DNA of 64,000 nt. Source: Geothrix sp. 21YS21S-2. Its GTDB lineage: Bacteria; Acidobacteriota; Holophagae; Holophagales; Holophagaceae. The number at the start of each line of letters is the position of its first letter. The stretch's first letter is position 1. Of the stretch, positions 18,124 to 28,685 are shown piece after piece. A model generated the notes under the pieces. The model did not search any database. It was given only the letters and a program-made list of their open reading frames with translations, and was not told where the DNA came from. Made by a program: the position numbers and the translations under genes. Location: the NCBI RefSeq assembly GCF_030846775.1, contig NZ_CP132910.1:3599001-3663000 (forward strand), read 5' to 3'.

Positions 18124-18576
18124 CTACTCCAGGACCACCCAGACGCGCCGGCTGTCCTTGACGCCCTGGACGAGGCTCATCATGGCTTCGGACAGCTGCT
18201 TGCCCTTGGAGGACCCGTCGGCCAGATCCACGACCATCACCACATCCTCGCTGCCGGCGGGGAGGCTGACGCTCCGGGGGAATTCCCGGTCCACCTTGGC
18301 GGATTCGGGATGGGACGGGGGATCGGGGATGCGGAACCCCGTGCCCTCCTCCAGGGCCTCGGTGCTGGTTCGGAAAAGGGAGGCCAGGGCCACGATGGCG
18401 GACCCGGACGGCTTGATCTTGTCCCGCTCCCAGAAGGAGATGGAGGCCTGATCAACGCGCAGGGCCTCGGCCATCTCCTCCTGCGACCATCGCCAGGTGA
18501 GACGAACCGCCTTGATGCGGTCTCCCAAGGAGGAGACGGAGAGTGGGGCGTCGGAATTTGAATCGAATCGCTTCAA
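18124..18576 (-). CDS. XRE-family helix-turn-helix regulator
   Basis: A helix-turn-helix of the Cro/CI type lies near the N-terminus (SLGDRIKAVRLTWRWSQEEM...DQASISFWERDK). It is followed by a short unrecognised C-terminal domain with PAGSEDVVMVVDLAD. I favour the TTG start at 18576 (150 residues), eight bases after AGGAG. A GTG at 18585 abuts that site. The 130 bases upstream are AT-richer than the surroundings and probably hold its promoter. The target genes are unknown. Confidence 0.8.
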   Translation of the reverse strand: MKRFDSNSDAPLSVSSLGDRIKAVRLTWRWSQEEMAEALRVDQASISFWERDKIKPSGSAIVALASLFRTSTEALEEGTGFRIPDPPSHPESAKVDREFPRSVSLPAGSEDVVMVVDLADGSSKGKQLSEAMMSLVQGVKDSRRVWVVLE

Positions 18577-18705
18577 TTGGATCACTCCTACTGTCGTCCT
18601 AAGATTGACTTAAATGCCCCACAATATGCAACGGCACGACCCTTTGATGAAAAGAGATGGAGCTTTGTTCCAAGGCCGGCCAGGAACGTGACTGTGAAAA
18701 AGAAG

Positions 18706-20178
18706 TCAGATCCGTTCGTGCGGGAGTGTCGGCACCGGTGCATAAAGAGCCGTAGAGGGATCTACCAGGTACAGATTACTGATTCGCCCGGTATATGCGC
18801 AAGCATACGTTTGAATTTGATCCGCGAAACGGGTTTGTTCATACCCATCGCGGAAAATGGACCCCCATCGGGCATTGAAGGTGGATTCCAGCCGGGCATC
18901 CAGACTTGCGATTTCCAGGGCCTGGGCCTGGGTGGCGGTTCGTGAAGCGTCAATTTCGTCTTTCATGGCCCTGGCTTCCAAGTCCAAGGCTTGGAGGGCT
19001 TCATGGGAAACCCGGGGGGCCAGGAGGTGCCGATGTTCCCTATTTCTTTTATATAAGTTCTCAAGGAGGGAGGCCCGAATCTCCGATTTCCGCCGGGCGG
19101 ACTCCAGACGAAGGAAATCCTGCAATTCGGTTGCCTGTTCTTCCAGTTGCTCAAGCTGCCAGGCCAGCTCCGGAATGAGCAGCATGGTGTGCCAGGAAAC
19201 ATTCTTTTTGGACCGGAGGATATCGCCGTAGATATGGTCCCCCACGTAGAGGATTTCCTCCCCCCTGGCGTCCAGCAACTCCTCCATCCATAGCGCATTA
19301 CCCCCCGAATAGGCGGCCTTTTGCCCGGGGAGCGGCTCGGCGGGGGGCGTTTCCAGGAAAAAAACGGGCTTCCGGGAGCTGACGACGACCAGGTCGAAGT
19401 AGTCGGTCCAAAGGGGGCGGGCAGGATCCTGCCCGTCCAGGAGGAAGCTGAGCACCCCCTCCGTGAAGCTCCATTCGCTGTTGCTCACCACGAACAGCTT
19501 CTTGCCCGCCCGTTTCCAGCGGTCCAGCGCGGTGGGAAGGTCCGGGTCCCGGAGGATGAAGAGTTCCCGGTTGGCCAGGATCTCCGCCTTCATGACCCCG
19601 TTGCGGTGGGCGGAGTCGATGGCCCAGCGCACGTCCTGGAAGACCTGGAGGTAGTCCCGCCCCGGGAGCTCTCCCCCGTCCAGGGCGTCCACCAGCACGG
19701 CGTAGAGGTGGCACTCGGGGATCTCGAACAGGGTGTCGATGCTCCGGAAGGCCCCGGCGCGGGACACCAGCCGCCTTCTCCCGTAGATGGCGTCCACCTC
19801 CTCCCGCCCAAGGGGCCGGCTGCCGTGGCAGGCCCGCACCACCTGCCGGGCGCTGTCCAGCTTGAGGAGGTTGCCCCGGGAGCCGTCCAGCACCAGACCG
19901 CGGATGGCGAAGGCGGGATCGAAGTGGGTGTCCAGGAGCCGGGCCGGGTAGCCCTTTTCGGTCACCAGGAGGCGTACGGAATGGCAGTAGGCCAGTTCCT
20001 CGATCTCCGGGGACTTGTAGTGGCTCAGCGTGTAGTCCATGTCGAACCCCACCGCCCGCACGTCCCGGAAGTGGATGTTCCGCAAGGGGAAGACCTTCCG
20101 GGCATGGGGCAGCCGGACCTGCTCCCCCTGTTCGATGAAGCGCGGAATGGGGAGCAGGGACGGGATGATGTTCTTCAT
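18706..20178 (-). CDS. HAD-IG family 5'-nucleotidase (NT5DC-like)
   Basis: This 490-residue protein belongs to the cytosolic 5'-nucleotidase group of the HAD superfamily. Motif I is FDMDYTLSHY with nucleophile D46 and D48. Motif II is LFVVSNSEWSF, and the acidic motif is ILYVGDHIYGDIL. The cN-II-type insert with YLQVFQDVRWAID lies between. The C-terminal third is a predicted long helix rich in Glu/Arg. Substrate is probably a purine nucleoside monophosphate (inference). Its ATG overlaps the SPOR gene stop by one base (TGATG). The 3' part of the gene is visibly less GC-rich than the 5' part. Confidence 0.85.
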   Translation of the reverse strand: MKNIIPSLLPIPRFIEQGEQVRLPHARKVFPLRNIHFRDVRAVGFDMDYTLSHYKSPEIEELAYCHSVRLLVTEKGYPARLLDTHFDPAFAIRGLVLDGSRGNLLKLDSARQVVRACHGSRPLGREEVDAIYGRRRLVSRAGAFRSIDTLFEIPECHLYAVLVDALDGGELPGRDYLQVFQDVRWAIDSAHRNGVMKAEILANRELFILRDPDLPTALDRWKRAGKKLFVVSNSEWSFTEGVLSFLLDGQDPARPLWTDYFDLVVVSSRKPVFFLETPPAEPLPGQKAAYSGGNALWMEELLDARGEEILYVGDHIYGDILRSKKNVSWHTMLLIPELAWQLEQLEEQATELQDFLRLESARRKSEIRASLLENLYKRNREHRHLLAPRVSHEALQALDLEARAMKDEIDASRTATQAQALEIASLDARLESTFNARWGSIFRDGYEQTRFADQIQTYACAYTGRISNLYLVDPSTALYAPVPTLPHERI

Positions 20179-20735
20179 CAGTCCACCTTGATGGCGAAAG
20201 GCTTGAACCCGTGGTTCTTCAGCTTCTGCATGGAGACGTCGGCGGCGTCGCGCTTCGTGGCGGTGGCCAGGCGGACCTTGAAGAGGCCCTTCTCGGAAAG
20301 GGTCTCGGTCTTGAAGCCCGCGGCCTTGGCTTTGCCCGCGACCGTCCGGGCCTCGGCGGCGTCGGGCGTGGAAACCAGCTGGAGGGTCCAGCGGCCGTCC
20401 TCCTTCTTCGGGGGCTCGGGCTTCTTCGCCTCGGGCTTGGGAGGCTCGGGGGCCTTGGCCTTGGGGGCTTCAGGGGCCTTGGGCTCCTGCGGCTTCTCGA
20501 AGCCGGCGCCGGAGCCGGACTGCTCGAGGGCCTTGAGCTGTTCGGCCATGGTGGCGGGGAGTTCCTCCAGCTCCTCCCCGGTGTCCCGGGACAGGGGCCG
20601 TCGGAGGGCGGCGCTCTGCTTGCCCACCTGGACCCCCAGCACGTAGCACAGGGTCAGGAGGCCCACGCCCACCGCGGTCACCAGGAGGATGGCCTGACGG
20701 CTCAAAACGACGGTCTGGGAATCGCGGACGGCCAT
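20178..20735 (-). CDS. SPOR-domain membrane protein
   Basis: The 185-residue protein has one transmembrane helix (LLVTAVGVGLLTLCYVLGV, about 16-34), a Pro/Lys/Ala-rich periplasmic spacer (about 70-115) and a C-terminal SPOR domain (WTLQLVSTPDAAEARTVAGK... to the end). SPOR domains bind denuded peptidoglycan at division sites. I choose the ATG at 20735 (MAVRDSQTVV) because the upstream extension of the frame has no membrane or domain logic and runs into the nuoA promoter region. It is the first gene of a two-gene unit with the nucleotidase. Confidence 0.8.
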   Translation of the reverse strand: MAVRDSQTVVLSRQAILLVTAVGVGLLTLCYVLGVQVGKQSAALRRPLSRDTGEELEELPATMAEQLKALEQSGSGAGFEKPQEPKAPEAPKAKAPEPPKPEAKKPEPPKKEDGRWTLQLVSTPDAAEARTVAGKAKAAGFKTETLSEKGLFKVRLATATKRDAADVSMQKLKNHGFKPFAIKVD

Positions 20736-20820
20736 GGGGGGGATTATAACGAGTACCGGAGCCAATATCCGGAGGATGACGCTATGATCTCTGAGGCGCC
20801 ACGCCGCCCCGGAACCCACC

Positions 20821-21204
20821 ATGACCGAACCCGTATCCTATTTCCTGCCGATCCTGCTCCTGCTCATCCTCTCGGCCATCGTGGGGGCGGCGATCCTCGT
20901 GGTGTCGGGCTGGATCCTGCCCGGGCTGATGAAGCCCGACAACCCCAAGGGCCACAAGCTCACCCCCTACGAATGCGGGGCGCCCCCCCTCCAGGCGGGG
21001 GCCCGGCACCGCTACAGCGTCAAGTTCTACCTGGTGGCCATGCTCTTCATCCTGTTCGACGTGGAAGCCGCCTTCCTGCTGCCCTGGGCGGTCCAGTACA
21101 AGGCGCACCTCTGGACCTTCTGGGCGGGGGTTAGCTTCGTGGGGACCCTCCTGGTGGGCTACGTCTACGCCTGGGGCAAGGGCGCCCTGGACTGGGAGCG
21201 CTGA
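20821..21204 (+). CDS. nuoA: NADH-quinone oxidoreductase subunit A
   Basis: NuoA is a small membrane-arm subunit of respiratory complex I. The 127-residue protein has three transmembrane helices (about 7-30, 65-85, 93-112) and the conserved loop [11 protein letters not shown] between TM1 and TM2, plus [22 protein letters not shown]. It starts a tightly packed nuoABCD run with a 1-base gap to nuoB. It is divergent from the SPOR gene, with 85 bases for promoters. Confidence 0.96.
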   Translation: MTEPVSYFLPILLLLILSAIVGAAILVVSGWILPGLMKPDNPKGHKLTPYECGAPPLQAGARHRYSVKFYLVAMLFILFDVEAAFLLPWAVQYKAHLWTFWAGVSFVGTLLVGYVYAWGKGALDWER

Positions 21205-21205
21205 C

Positions 21206-21814
21206 ATGGCGGCCATCAACCTCGACGATACGGTGATGACCACCCGCCTGGACGCGGTGGTGAACTGGGCCCGCAAGAACAGCCTCTGGCCGCTGCCCTT
21301 CGGGACGGCCTGCTGCGCCATCGAATTCATGTCCATGATGGCCTCCCGCTACGACTTCTCCCGGTTCGGGGCCGAGGCCCTGCGCTTCTCCCCCCGGCAG
21401 TCCGACATGCTCCTGGTGCTGGGCACCATCACCAACAAGCAGGCCCCCATCCTCCGCCAGGTCTACGCCCAGATGGCCGAACCCAAGTGGGTGGTCTCCG
21501 TGGGCGTGTGCGCCTCCTCGGGGGGGATGTACCGCACCTACGCGACCCTCCAGGGCATCGACCGGGTGGTCCCCGTGGACGTGTACGTCCCCGGCTGCCC
21601 CCCCCGTCCCGAGTCCATCATCTTCGGCGCCATGCAGCTCCAGAAGAAGATCGAGAAGGAGACGCTCATGGGCCGCCGGGAGCACATCGAGCAGTTCTAC
21701 GCGTCCATGGACCGGCAGGAGAAGCTCCAGCTGGAACGCGGACTCACCAACTTCCAGGTGGTCCGGGAGATGGTGCTGGCGGCCGGCGAGAACGGCGAAC
21801 AGAAGATCTGGTGA
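21206..21814 (+). CDS. nuoB: NADH-quinone oxidoreductase subunit B
   Basis: NuoB binds the terminal iron-sulfur cluster N2 next to the quinone pocket. The 202-residue product has the four ligands C36 and C37 (TACCAIEF), C102 (VGVCASSGG) and C131 (GCPPRP), as expected for an intact N2 site. The C-terminus is a charged helix about 40 residues longer than the minimal NuoB. It lies between nuoA and nuoC with gaps of 1 and 4 bases. Confidence 0.97.
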   Translation: MAAINLDDTVMTTRLDAVVNWARKNSLWPLPFGTACCAIEFMSMMASRYDFSRFGAEALRFSPRQSDMLLVLGTITNKQAPILRQVYAQMAEPKWVVSVGVCASSGGMYRTYATLQGIDRVVPVDVYVPGCPPRPESIIFGAMQLQKKIEKETLMGRREHIEQFYASMDRQEKLQLERGLTNFQVVREMVLAAGENGEQKIW

Positions 21815-21818
21815 GCGC

Positions 21819-22316
21819 ATGGTGATCGAACGCATCGACGAACAGCTCCCCGGAGCCATCCTTGACCGGCACGCCTTCCGGGGCGACCAGACCATCGTGG
21901 TGGGGCGGGAACGCCTGCTCGAGGTGGTGGACTTCATCTACCGGGAGGGCTTCCAGCAGCTCATGGACGTCACGGCGGTGGACGGCGGGCAGCGGGACCC
22001 CCGCTTCGACGTGGTCTACCACCTGCTGAACCTCGCCAGCCAGGAGCGCCTGCGCCTCAAGGTGCGCGTGGCCGACCAGGAGTCCGTGCCCAGCCTGACG
22101 GCCCGGTTCAAGTCCGCCGACTGGTCCGAGCGCGAGGTGGCCGACATGTTCGGGATCCCCTTCGACGGCCATCCCGACCCCCGGCGCCTGCTCATGTGGG
22201 AGGACTACCCCGGGCACCCCCTGCGCAAGGACTACCCCCTGGACGGCGGCGACGCCTTCTGCAGCCAGGACATCGGCGTGTCCTACGCCCCCGACGCGAG
22301 ATCCCTCAATGGCTGA
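21819..22316 (+). CDS. nuoC: NADH-quinone oxidoreductase subunit C
   Basis: This 165-residue NuoC belongs to the peripheral arm (30-kDa subunit). The signature is ERVADMFGIPFDGHPD-like, here SEREVADMFGIPFDGHPDPR, followed by LLMWEDYPGHPLRKDYPL. NuoC and NuoD are separate genes here rather than the fused NuoCD of enterobacteria. It overlaps nuoD by 8 bases. Confidence 0.96.
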   Translation: MVIERIDEQLPGAILDRHAFRGDQTIVVGRERLLEVVDFIYREGFQQLMDVTAVDGGQRDPRFDVVYHLLNLASQERLRLKVRVADQESVPSLTARFKSADWSEREVADMFGIPFDGHPDPRRLLMWEDYPGHPLRKDYPLDGGDAFCSQDIGVSYAPDARSLNG

Positions 22317-23520
22317 GCTGAACGTGGAACCCACCCGCACCTCCGACAGCGATCGCATGATCGTCAATATGGGCCCCTCCCACCCGGTGACCCACGGCAC
22401 CCTGCACATCGTCCTGGAGCTCGAGGGCGAGATCATCGTCAAGGCCACCCCGCAGATCGGCTACCTGCACCGGGGCGTGGAGAAGCTGGGGGAGAACCTC
22501 ACCTACCAGCAGTTCATCCCCCTCACGGACCGCCTGAACTACTGCAGCTCCCTCATGAACAACGTGGGCTACACCCTCGCGGTGGAAAAGCTCCTGGGCA
22601 TCCAGGATCCCCCCCGGAGCCGCGTGCTGCGCGTGCTCTGCTCCGAGCTGGCGCGCATCGGGGACCACCTGGTGTGCATCGGCATCAACGCCGTGGACAT
22701 CGGGGCCTTCACCGCCTTCCTGTACCTCTTCAAGGAGCGGGAGACCATCTACGACCTGTTCGAGATGATGGCCGGCCAGCGCCTCCACTCCAGCTTCACC
22801 CGCATCGGCGGCCTCTTCCGGGACATCCCGGCGGAGTTCGAGCCCCTGTGCGAGCAGTTCCTGGAGAGCTGCCCCAGGGCCGTGGACGAGATGGAGCGCC
22901 TGCTCACCCACAACCCCATCTGGGCCGACCGCACCAAGGGCGTCGGCGCCATCACGCCCGAGAACGCCATCAGCTGGGGCTACACCGGCCCCTGCCTGCG
23001 CGCCGCCGGCGTCGCCCAGGACCTGCGCGTGGCCCAGCCCTACCTGGACTACGAGACCTACGACTTCGACGTGCCCGTGGGCACCACCGGCGACGTGTAC
23101 GACCGCTACCTGGTCCGCACCGAGGAGATGCGCCAGTCCTTCCGCATCGTCCGCCAGTGCCTGGCGAAGCTCAAGGAGATCGGCCCGGGGCCCGTCATCA
23201 TCGACGACTACAAGATCGCCCTCCCTCCCAAGGAGAAGGTCTACACCCGCATGGAGAGCCTGATCCACCACTTCAAGCTCATCATGCACGGCATCGACAT
23301 GCCGGTGGGCGAGGTGTACAGCGCGACGGAAGCCGCCAACGGCGAGCTGGGGTTCTACCTGGTGTCGGACGGCACCAAGGCGCCGTACCGGATCCACGTG
23401 CGGCCGCCCTGCTTCCCCATCTTCAGCAGCTTCGACGAGCAGGTGAAGGGGAGGCTGATCGCCGATGCTGTATCCATCCTGGGGGCGATGAACATCATCG
23501 CGGGCGAGCTGGACCGGTAG
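22309..23520 (+). CDS. nuoD: NADH-quinone oxidoreductase subunit D
   Basis: NuoD (49-kDa subunit) forms most of the quinone-reducing site with NuoB. The 403-residue protein has MGPSHPVTHGTLHI, GYLHRGVEKL, the conserved LARIGDHLVCIG helix, and the C-terminal PSF/RPPCFPIFSSFD region with a terminal GELDR. All family landmarks are present. The nuo run stops here: the next gene is an MFS transporter on the other strand, ending 16 bases later, so nuoE-N must be elsewhere. Confidence 0.97.
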   Translation: MAELNVEPTRTSDSDRMIVNMGPSHPVTHGTLHIVLELEGEIIVKATPQIGYLHRGVEKLGENLTYQQFIPLTDRLNYCSSLMNNVGYTLAVEKLLGIQDPPRSRVLRVLCSELARIGDHLVCIGINAVDIGAFTAFLYLFKERETIYDLFEMMAGQRLHSSFTRIGGLFRDIPAEFEPLCEQFLESCPRAVDEMERLLTHNPIWADRTKGVGAITPENAISWGYTGPCLRAAGVAQDLRVAQPYLDYETYDFDVPVGTTGDVYDRYLVRTEEMRQSFRIVRQCLAKLKEIGPGPVIIDDYKIALPPKEKVYTRMESLIHHFKLIMHGIDMPVGEVYSATEAANGELGFYLVSDGTKAPYRIHVRPPCFPIFSSFDEQVKGRLIADAVSILGAMNIIAGELDR

Positions 23521-23535
23521 CGGCCCGTCCGTTTC

Positions 23536-24759
23536 TCAGGCCCTGCCTTCGAACTTCCCCGCTGGGAACCGCACGGCGAAGAACCACGCCCCGATCACGC
23601 ATCCGAAGCCCCCCAGCGCCACGGTCGCGGGGGCGCCGATGTGGTTGGCCAGGAGGCCCTCCAGCAGCGCGCCGATGGGCATGGCCGCCGTGAAGACCAT
23701 GGCGTGGAAGGCCATGACCCGGCCCCGCATCTCGTCGGGGATCAACACCTGCACCAGGGTGTTGTTGCTGGTCATGTGGGCCACCATGGCGCCGCCCACG
23801 GGGACGATGAGGACCAGCGACAGCCACAGGACCTTGGAGTAGGCGAAGGCGGCCAGGGCGATGCCGGTGGCGGTGGCGCCCAGGTAGGCGATGCGCTCCA
23901 GGCCGTGGATGCTCCTGCGGCCGGCCAGCACGGCGGCGCCCAGGACGGCGCCCACCCCCGAGCCGCCCATCAGGAGGCCCAGGGCCCTGGGGCCTCCGTG
24001 GAGGATCCCGTCGGCGAAGATGGGCATCAGCACGGCGTAGGGCATGCCCAGGAGGCAGACGACGCCCAGGAGGAAGAACAGGAGCCTGAGCTCCCGGTTC
24101 CCGTGGACGTACCGGACGCCTTCCACGATGTGGTCCAGCACGGGCGGGTGGTCCGTGCGGGAGACCCAGGGGGGCAGGTCCATCATGAGCAGGCCGGTGA
24201 TGGCCGCCAGGAAGCTCACGCCGTTGACCAGGAAGCACCAGCCTTCCCCGATGGCGGCCACCATCAGGCCGGCCACGGCGGGCCCCACCACGCGCGAGCC
24301 GTGGAAGATGGAGGAATTGAGGGCGATGGCGTTGGGCAGGTGGTCCCGGTCCACGGTGCTGGCCACCAGCACCTGGCGGGCCGGGAGGTCGAAGGCGTTG
24401 ACGATGCCCAGGCCCACGGCCAGCACGATGATCTCCCAGGGCCGGACCCGGCCGGCCAGGGTCAGCCAGCCCAGGAGGAAGGCCTGCACCATCTGAAGGG
24501 CCTGGGTGACGACCAGGAGGCGCCGGGGATCCACCCGGTCCGCCAGCACGCCGCCGAAGCTGCCCAGGAGGAAGATGGGGGCCTGGCTGGCGAAGGCCAC
24601 CAGCCCCAGGAGCGTGGCCTGCCCGGTGAGCCGGTACACCAGCCACGACAGGGCGACGCTCTGCATCCAGGTGCCCACCAGCGACACCAGCTGTCCCGTG
24701 AAGAAGAGCCGGAAATTGCGGAACCCCAGGGAGCGGAGCGACTCGGACAGGCGGGACAT
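23536..24759 (-). CDS. MFS transporter (DHA3/EntS-like)
   Basis: The 407-residue protein has about twelve transmembrane helices and the MFS loop 2-3 motif GGVLADRVDPRRLL. NAIALNSSIFHGSRVVGPAVAG and DEMRGRVMAFHAMVF are typical of the MFS_3/EntS-like drug or siderophore exporter group. The substrate cannot be deduced. It converges with nuoD and is divergent from the HlyD-type adaptor gene, with 164 bases between them. Confidence 0.88.
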   Translation of the reverse strand: MSRLSESLRSLGFRNFRLFFTGQLVSLVGTWMQSVALSWLVYRLTGQATLLGLVAFASQAPIFLLGSFGGVLADRVDPRRLLVVTQALQMVQAFLLGWLTLAGRVRPWEIIVLAVGLGIVNAFDLPARQVLVASTVDRDHLPNAIALNSSIFHGSRVVGPAVAGLMVAAIGEGWCFLVNGVSFLAAITGLLMMDLPPWVSRTDHPPVLDHIVEGVRYVHGNRELRLLFFLLGVVCLLGMPYAVLMPIFADGILHGGPRALGLLMGGSGVGAVLGAAVLAGRRSIHGLERIAYLGATATGIALAAFAYSKVLWLSLVLIVPVGGAMVAHMTSNNTLVQVLIPDEMRGRVMAFHAMVFTAAMPIGALLEGLLANHIGAPATVALGGFGCVIGAWFFAVRFPAGKFEGRA

Positions 24760-24923
24760 GGGGCTCCAGGGCGGTGATTCCTAAATTATAGAGTGACGAA
24801 GGTTCCAACCGGGCTTTATTCGGGGGCTCCCCTCCGGGGCAGAACCTGGAGCATGATTAACTAAACGGAAGATGCGGTCCGGGCGTTACCTAGAGGTGGG
24901 CCCTGGTCCAGGAGGACGTATAC

Positions 24924-26141
24924 ATGAAGCCAAAGCAGATGTGGATCCTGGGCGGGGGACTGGCCGTGATCGTGGCCGTGGGCATCGCCGCGAGCCGCGG
25001 CGACAAGGGCGTTCCGGTCCAGGTGGCCACGGTGGCCCGGGAGAACATCCAGGCCAAGGTCAGCGCCAACGGGAAGATCCAGGCGGTGGTCAAGGTGGAC
25101 ATCACGGCCAACGTCATGGGCCAGGTCACGGCCCTCAAGGTCAAGGAGGGGGACGTCGTCAAGAAGGGGGACCTGCTCCTGGAGATCGACAACATCCGCT
25201 CCAAGGCCGCCGTGGAGAGCCTGCGCTCGGCCTCCCAGGCCATGGCCCACGACTTCGAGACCGCCCGGGCCCGCCTGGAGCAGGCCCGCAAGGACTTCGC
25301 CCGGGCCTCGGCCAACCACAAGGCCGGAATCACCTCCCAGAGCGACTTCGACCAGGCCTCCACGGCCCTGCGCACCGCCCAGACCGCCTTCGACAGCGCC
25401 CAGCAGCGGGTGGCCCAGTCCCGGGCCGACCTCGCCGGGGGCCAGGACGCCCTGAACAAGACCCGGATCCTGGCGCCCATGGACGGCGTGGTCACCGCCA
25501 AGCGCATCGAGCTGGGGGAGACGGCCGTCATCGGCCTGCAGAACCAGCCCGGCACCGTCCTGGTCACCATCTCGGACATGAGCCGGGTGGAGGCCGAGAT
25601 GGAGGTGGACGAGGCCTCCATCCCCACCGTGAAGACGGGCCAGGCCGCCCAGGTGCGCATCGACGCCTACCCCAACCAGGTGTTCGACGGCGTGGTCACC
25701 GAGGTGGGCGGCTCCCCCATCGTCCAGACCAACGTCAACGAGGCGATCAAGTTCAAGGTGAAGGTGCAGATCAAGAATCCGCCCTCCACCATCAAGCCCG
25801 GCCTCTCGAACCAGGCCGACATCTTCACCGGGAACCGGGACCAGGTGCTGGCCATCCCCCTCCAGGCCCTGGTCATGCGGGACATCAAGCTGAAGAAGGG
25901 CGAGACCTTCGCGCCGGGCGCCCCCCGGGAGGAGGAGGGCGTCTACGTGATGGAGGGCGGCAAGGCGGCCTTCAGGCCCCTCAAGACCGGCCTCATGGGT
26001 GAGCTGAACGTGGAGGTGATCTCCGGGCTGAAGGGCGGCGAGAGCCTGGTCACGGGGCCCTTCAAGGCCCTGCGCGAGCTCAAGGGCGGCGAGGACATCC
26101 GCGTCGAGAAGAAGAAGAAGACCGACAAGAAGGAAAGCTGA
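24924..26141 (+). CDS. MacA/HlyD-like periplasmic adaptor subunit
   Basis: This 405-residue membrane-fusion protein has an N-terminal membrane anchor (about 6-24). A biotinyl-lipoyl-like half with GQVTALKVKEGDVVKKGDLL follows, then an alpha-helical hairpin (about 90-170) and the second lipoyl half TRILAPMDGVVTAKRIELG. A beta-barrel and a membrane-proximal domain complete it. The C-terminus is a lysine-rich tail. It links an inner-membrane ABC permease to an outer-membrane channel. AGGAGG precedes the ATG. It abuts the first permease gene (0 bases), indicating an operon. No TolC-like gene is in view. Confidence 0.92.
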   Translation: MKPKQMWILGGGLAVIVAVGIAASRGDKGVPVQVATVARENIQAKVSANGKIQAVVKVDITANVMGQVTALKVKEGDVVKKGDLLLEIDNIRSKAAVESLRSASQAMAHDFETARARLEQARKDFARASANHKAGITSQSDFDQASTALRTAQTAFDSAQQRVAQSRADLAGGQDALNKTRILAPMDGVVTAKRIELGETAVIGLQNQPGTVLVTISDMSRVEAEMEVDEASIPTVKTGQAAQVRIDAYPNQVFDGVVTEVGGSPIVQTNVNEAIKFKVKVQIKNPPSTIKPGLSNQADIFTGNRDQVLAIPLQALVMRDIKLKKGETFAPGAPREEEGVYVMEGGKAAFRPLKTGLMGELNVEVISGLKGGESLVTGPFKALRELKGGEDIRVEKKKKTDKKES

Positions 26142-27368
<1,227 letters not shown>

Positions 27369-27380
27369 GAGGGGCCCAGG

Positions 27381-28673
27381 ATGGACTTCATCAGGAACAG
27401 CGCCCTCGTCCACGCCCTAGGCAAGGAGAACATGCTCTTCGCCTTCCGGGCCATCATCACCCAGAAGCTGCGGAGCTTCCTGACCCTGCTCGGCATCGTG
27501 GCCGGCGTGGCCACCGTCATCGCCATGGTCAGCTTCGTGGCGGGCTTCAACGAGGCCATCACCGGCGCCTTCTCCACCTTCGGCACCACCCTCGTGCAGT
27601 TCCAGAAGTTCGAACCGCGCTTCGGCGGGCCCCCCGAGCTGATCCCCGAGGAGCAGCGGCGCCGGCGAAACCTCACCCTGGACGACGCCGCGGCCCTGAA
27701 GCGCCTGGCCACCCTCGCCGCCGCCGTGTCCCCGGAGCGCTACCTGGGCGCGGCCACCGCCACCACCTCCGTGAAGAACCGCGAGGGCGCCGAGGCCAAC
27801 GGCCCCACCATCGCCGGGGTGGTCCCGGACTACCTCCTGGCCAACAACTCCACCCTGGAGGACGGCCGCTTCTTCTCGGAAACCGACGTCTCCCACGCCT
27901 CCCACACCTGTGTGATCGGGTACGACGTGGTCAAGGCCCTCTTTCCGGGACGGGATCCGGTGGGCCGCGAGGTCCTGCTCCAGGGCGTCCCGCTCCACGT
28001 CATCGGGGTGCTGGAGAAGAAGGGCTCCCAGATGGGCGGCAGCGCCGACAACTTCCTGCTCATCCCGCTGTCGGTCTTCGACGAGATGTTCCCAGAGGTG
28101 AAGAACGGCAACGGGGACACCCTGCACATCGCCACGGTGCCCAAGGACCCGGCCTTCGTGCACGACATGACCGACCAGGAGGTGGCCATCCTCCGCCAGC
28201 ACCGGGGGCTGCGGGCCCACCAGGCCAACGACTTCGCCATCTTCACCAGCGAGGAGACCCTCCAGACCTTCCAGCAGGTCACGGGATCCATCGCCATCGC
28301 CATGATCTTCATCGCCGGCATCGCGCTCCTGGTGGGCGGGGTGGGCATCATGAACATCATGCTGGTGAGCGTGACCGAGCGCACCCGGGAGATCGGCGTG
28401 CGCAAGGCCATGGGCGCCACCCGCAAGGACATCGCCGCCCAGTTCCTGGTGGAGGCCGTGACCCTCACCTGCTGCGGCGGAGCGCTGGGCATCGCCACGG
28501 GCTTCGCCGTGGCCTTCCTGGTGCGCTTCACCTTCGACTTCCCCGCCGCTGCCCCCTTGTGGAGCGTGGTCCTGGGCTTCGGCATCAGCACCGCCATCGG
28601 CCTGGGCTTCGGCATGTGGCCCGCGCTCAAGGCCGCCAAGCAGGACCCCATCGAGGCCCTGAGGTACGAATAG
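27381..28673 (+). CDS. MacB-like ABC transporter permease (FtsX fold), second copy
   Basis: The architecture matches the preceding gene: ITQKLRSFLTLLGIVAG at the first helix, a periplasmic MacB_PCD domain, then MNIMLVSVTERTREIGVRKAMGATRKDI and two more helices. It has 430 residues. The two permeases are clearly diverged paralogs and may assemble as a heterodimer. Neither has a nucleotide-binding domain and none follows. The 3' end is 13 bases before the second copy of the inverted-repeat element. Confidence 0.92.
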   Translation: MDFIRNSALVHALGKENMLFAFRAIITQKLRSFLTLLGIVAGVATVIAMVSFVAGFNEAITGAFSTFGTTLVQFQKFEPRFGGPPELIPEEQRRRRNLTLDDAAALKRLATLAAAVSPERYLGAATATTSVKNREGAEANGPTIAGVVPDYLLANNSTLEDGRFFSETDVSHASHTCVIGYDVVKALFPGRDPVGREVLLQGVPLHVIGVLEKKGSQMGGSADNFLLIPLSVFDEMFPEVKNGNGDTLHIATVPKDPAFVHDMTDQEVAILRQHRGLRAHQANDFAIFTSEETLQTFQQVTGSIAIAMIFIAGIALLVGGVGIMNIMLVSVTERTREIGVRKAMGATRKDIAAQFLVEAVTLTCCGGALGIATGFAVAFLVRFTFDFPAAAPLWSVVLGFGISTAIGLGFGMWPALKAAKQDPIEALRYE

Positions 28674-28685
28674 CCAAATCGTCAT

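Noticed and set aside
24760-24923. Possible tRNA or riboswitch in the MFS/adaptor intergenic region
   Set aside because: No cloverleaf, CCA end or recognised aptamer pattern; only short GC-rich stems. Other intergenic regions were also read for tRNA-like folds without success.
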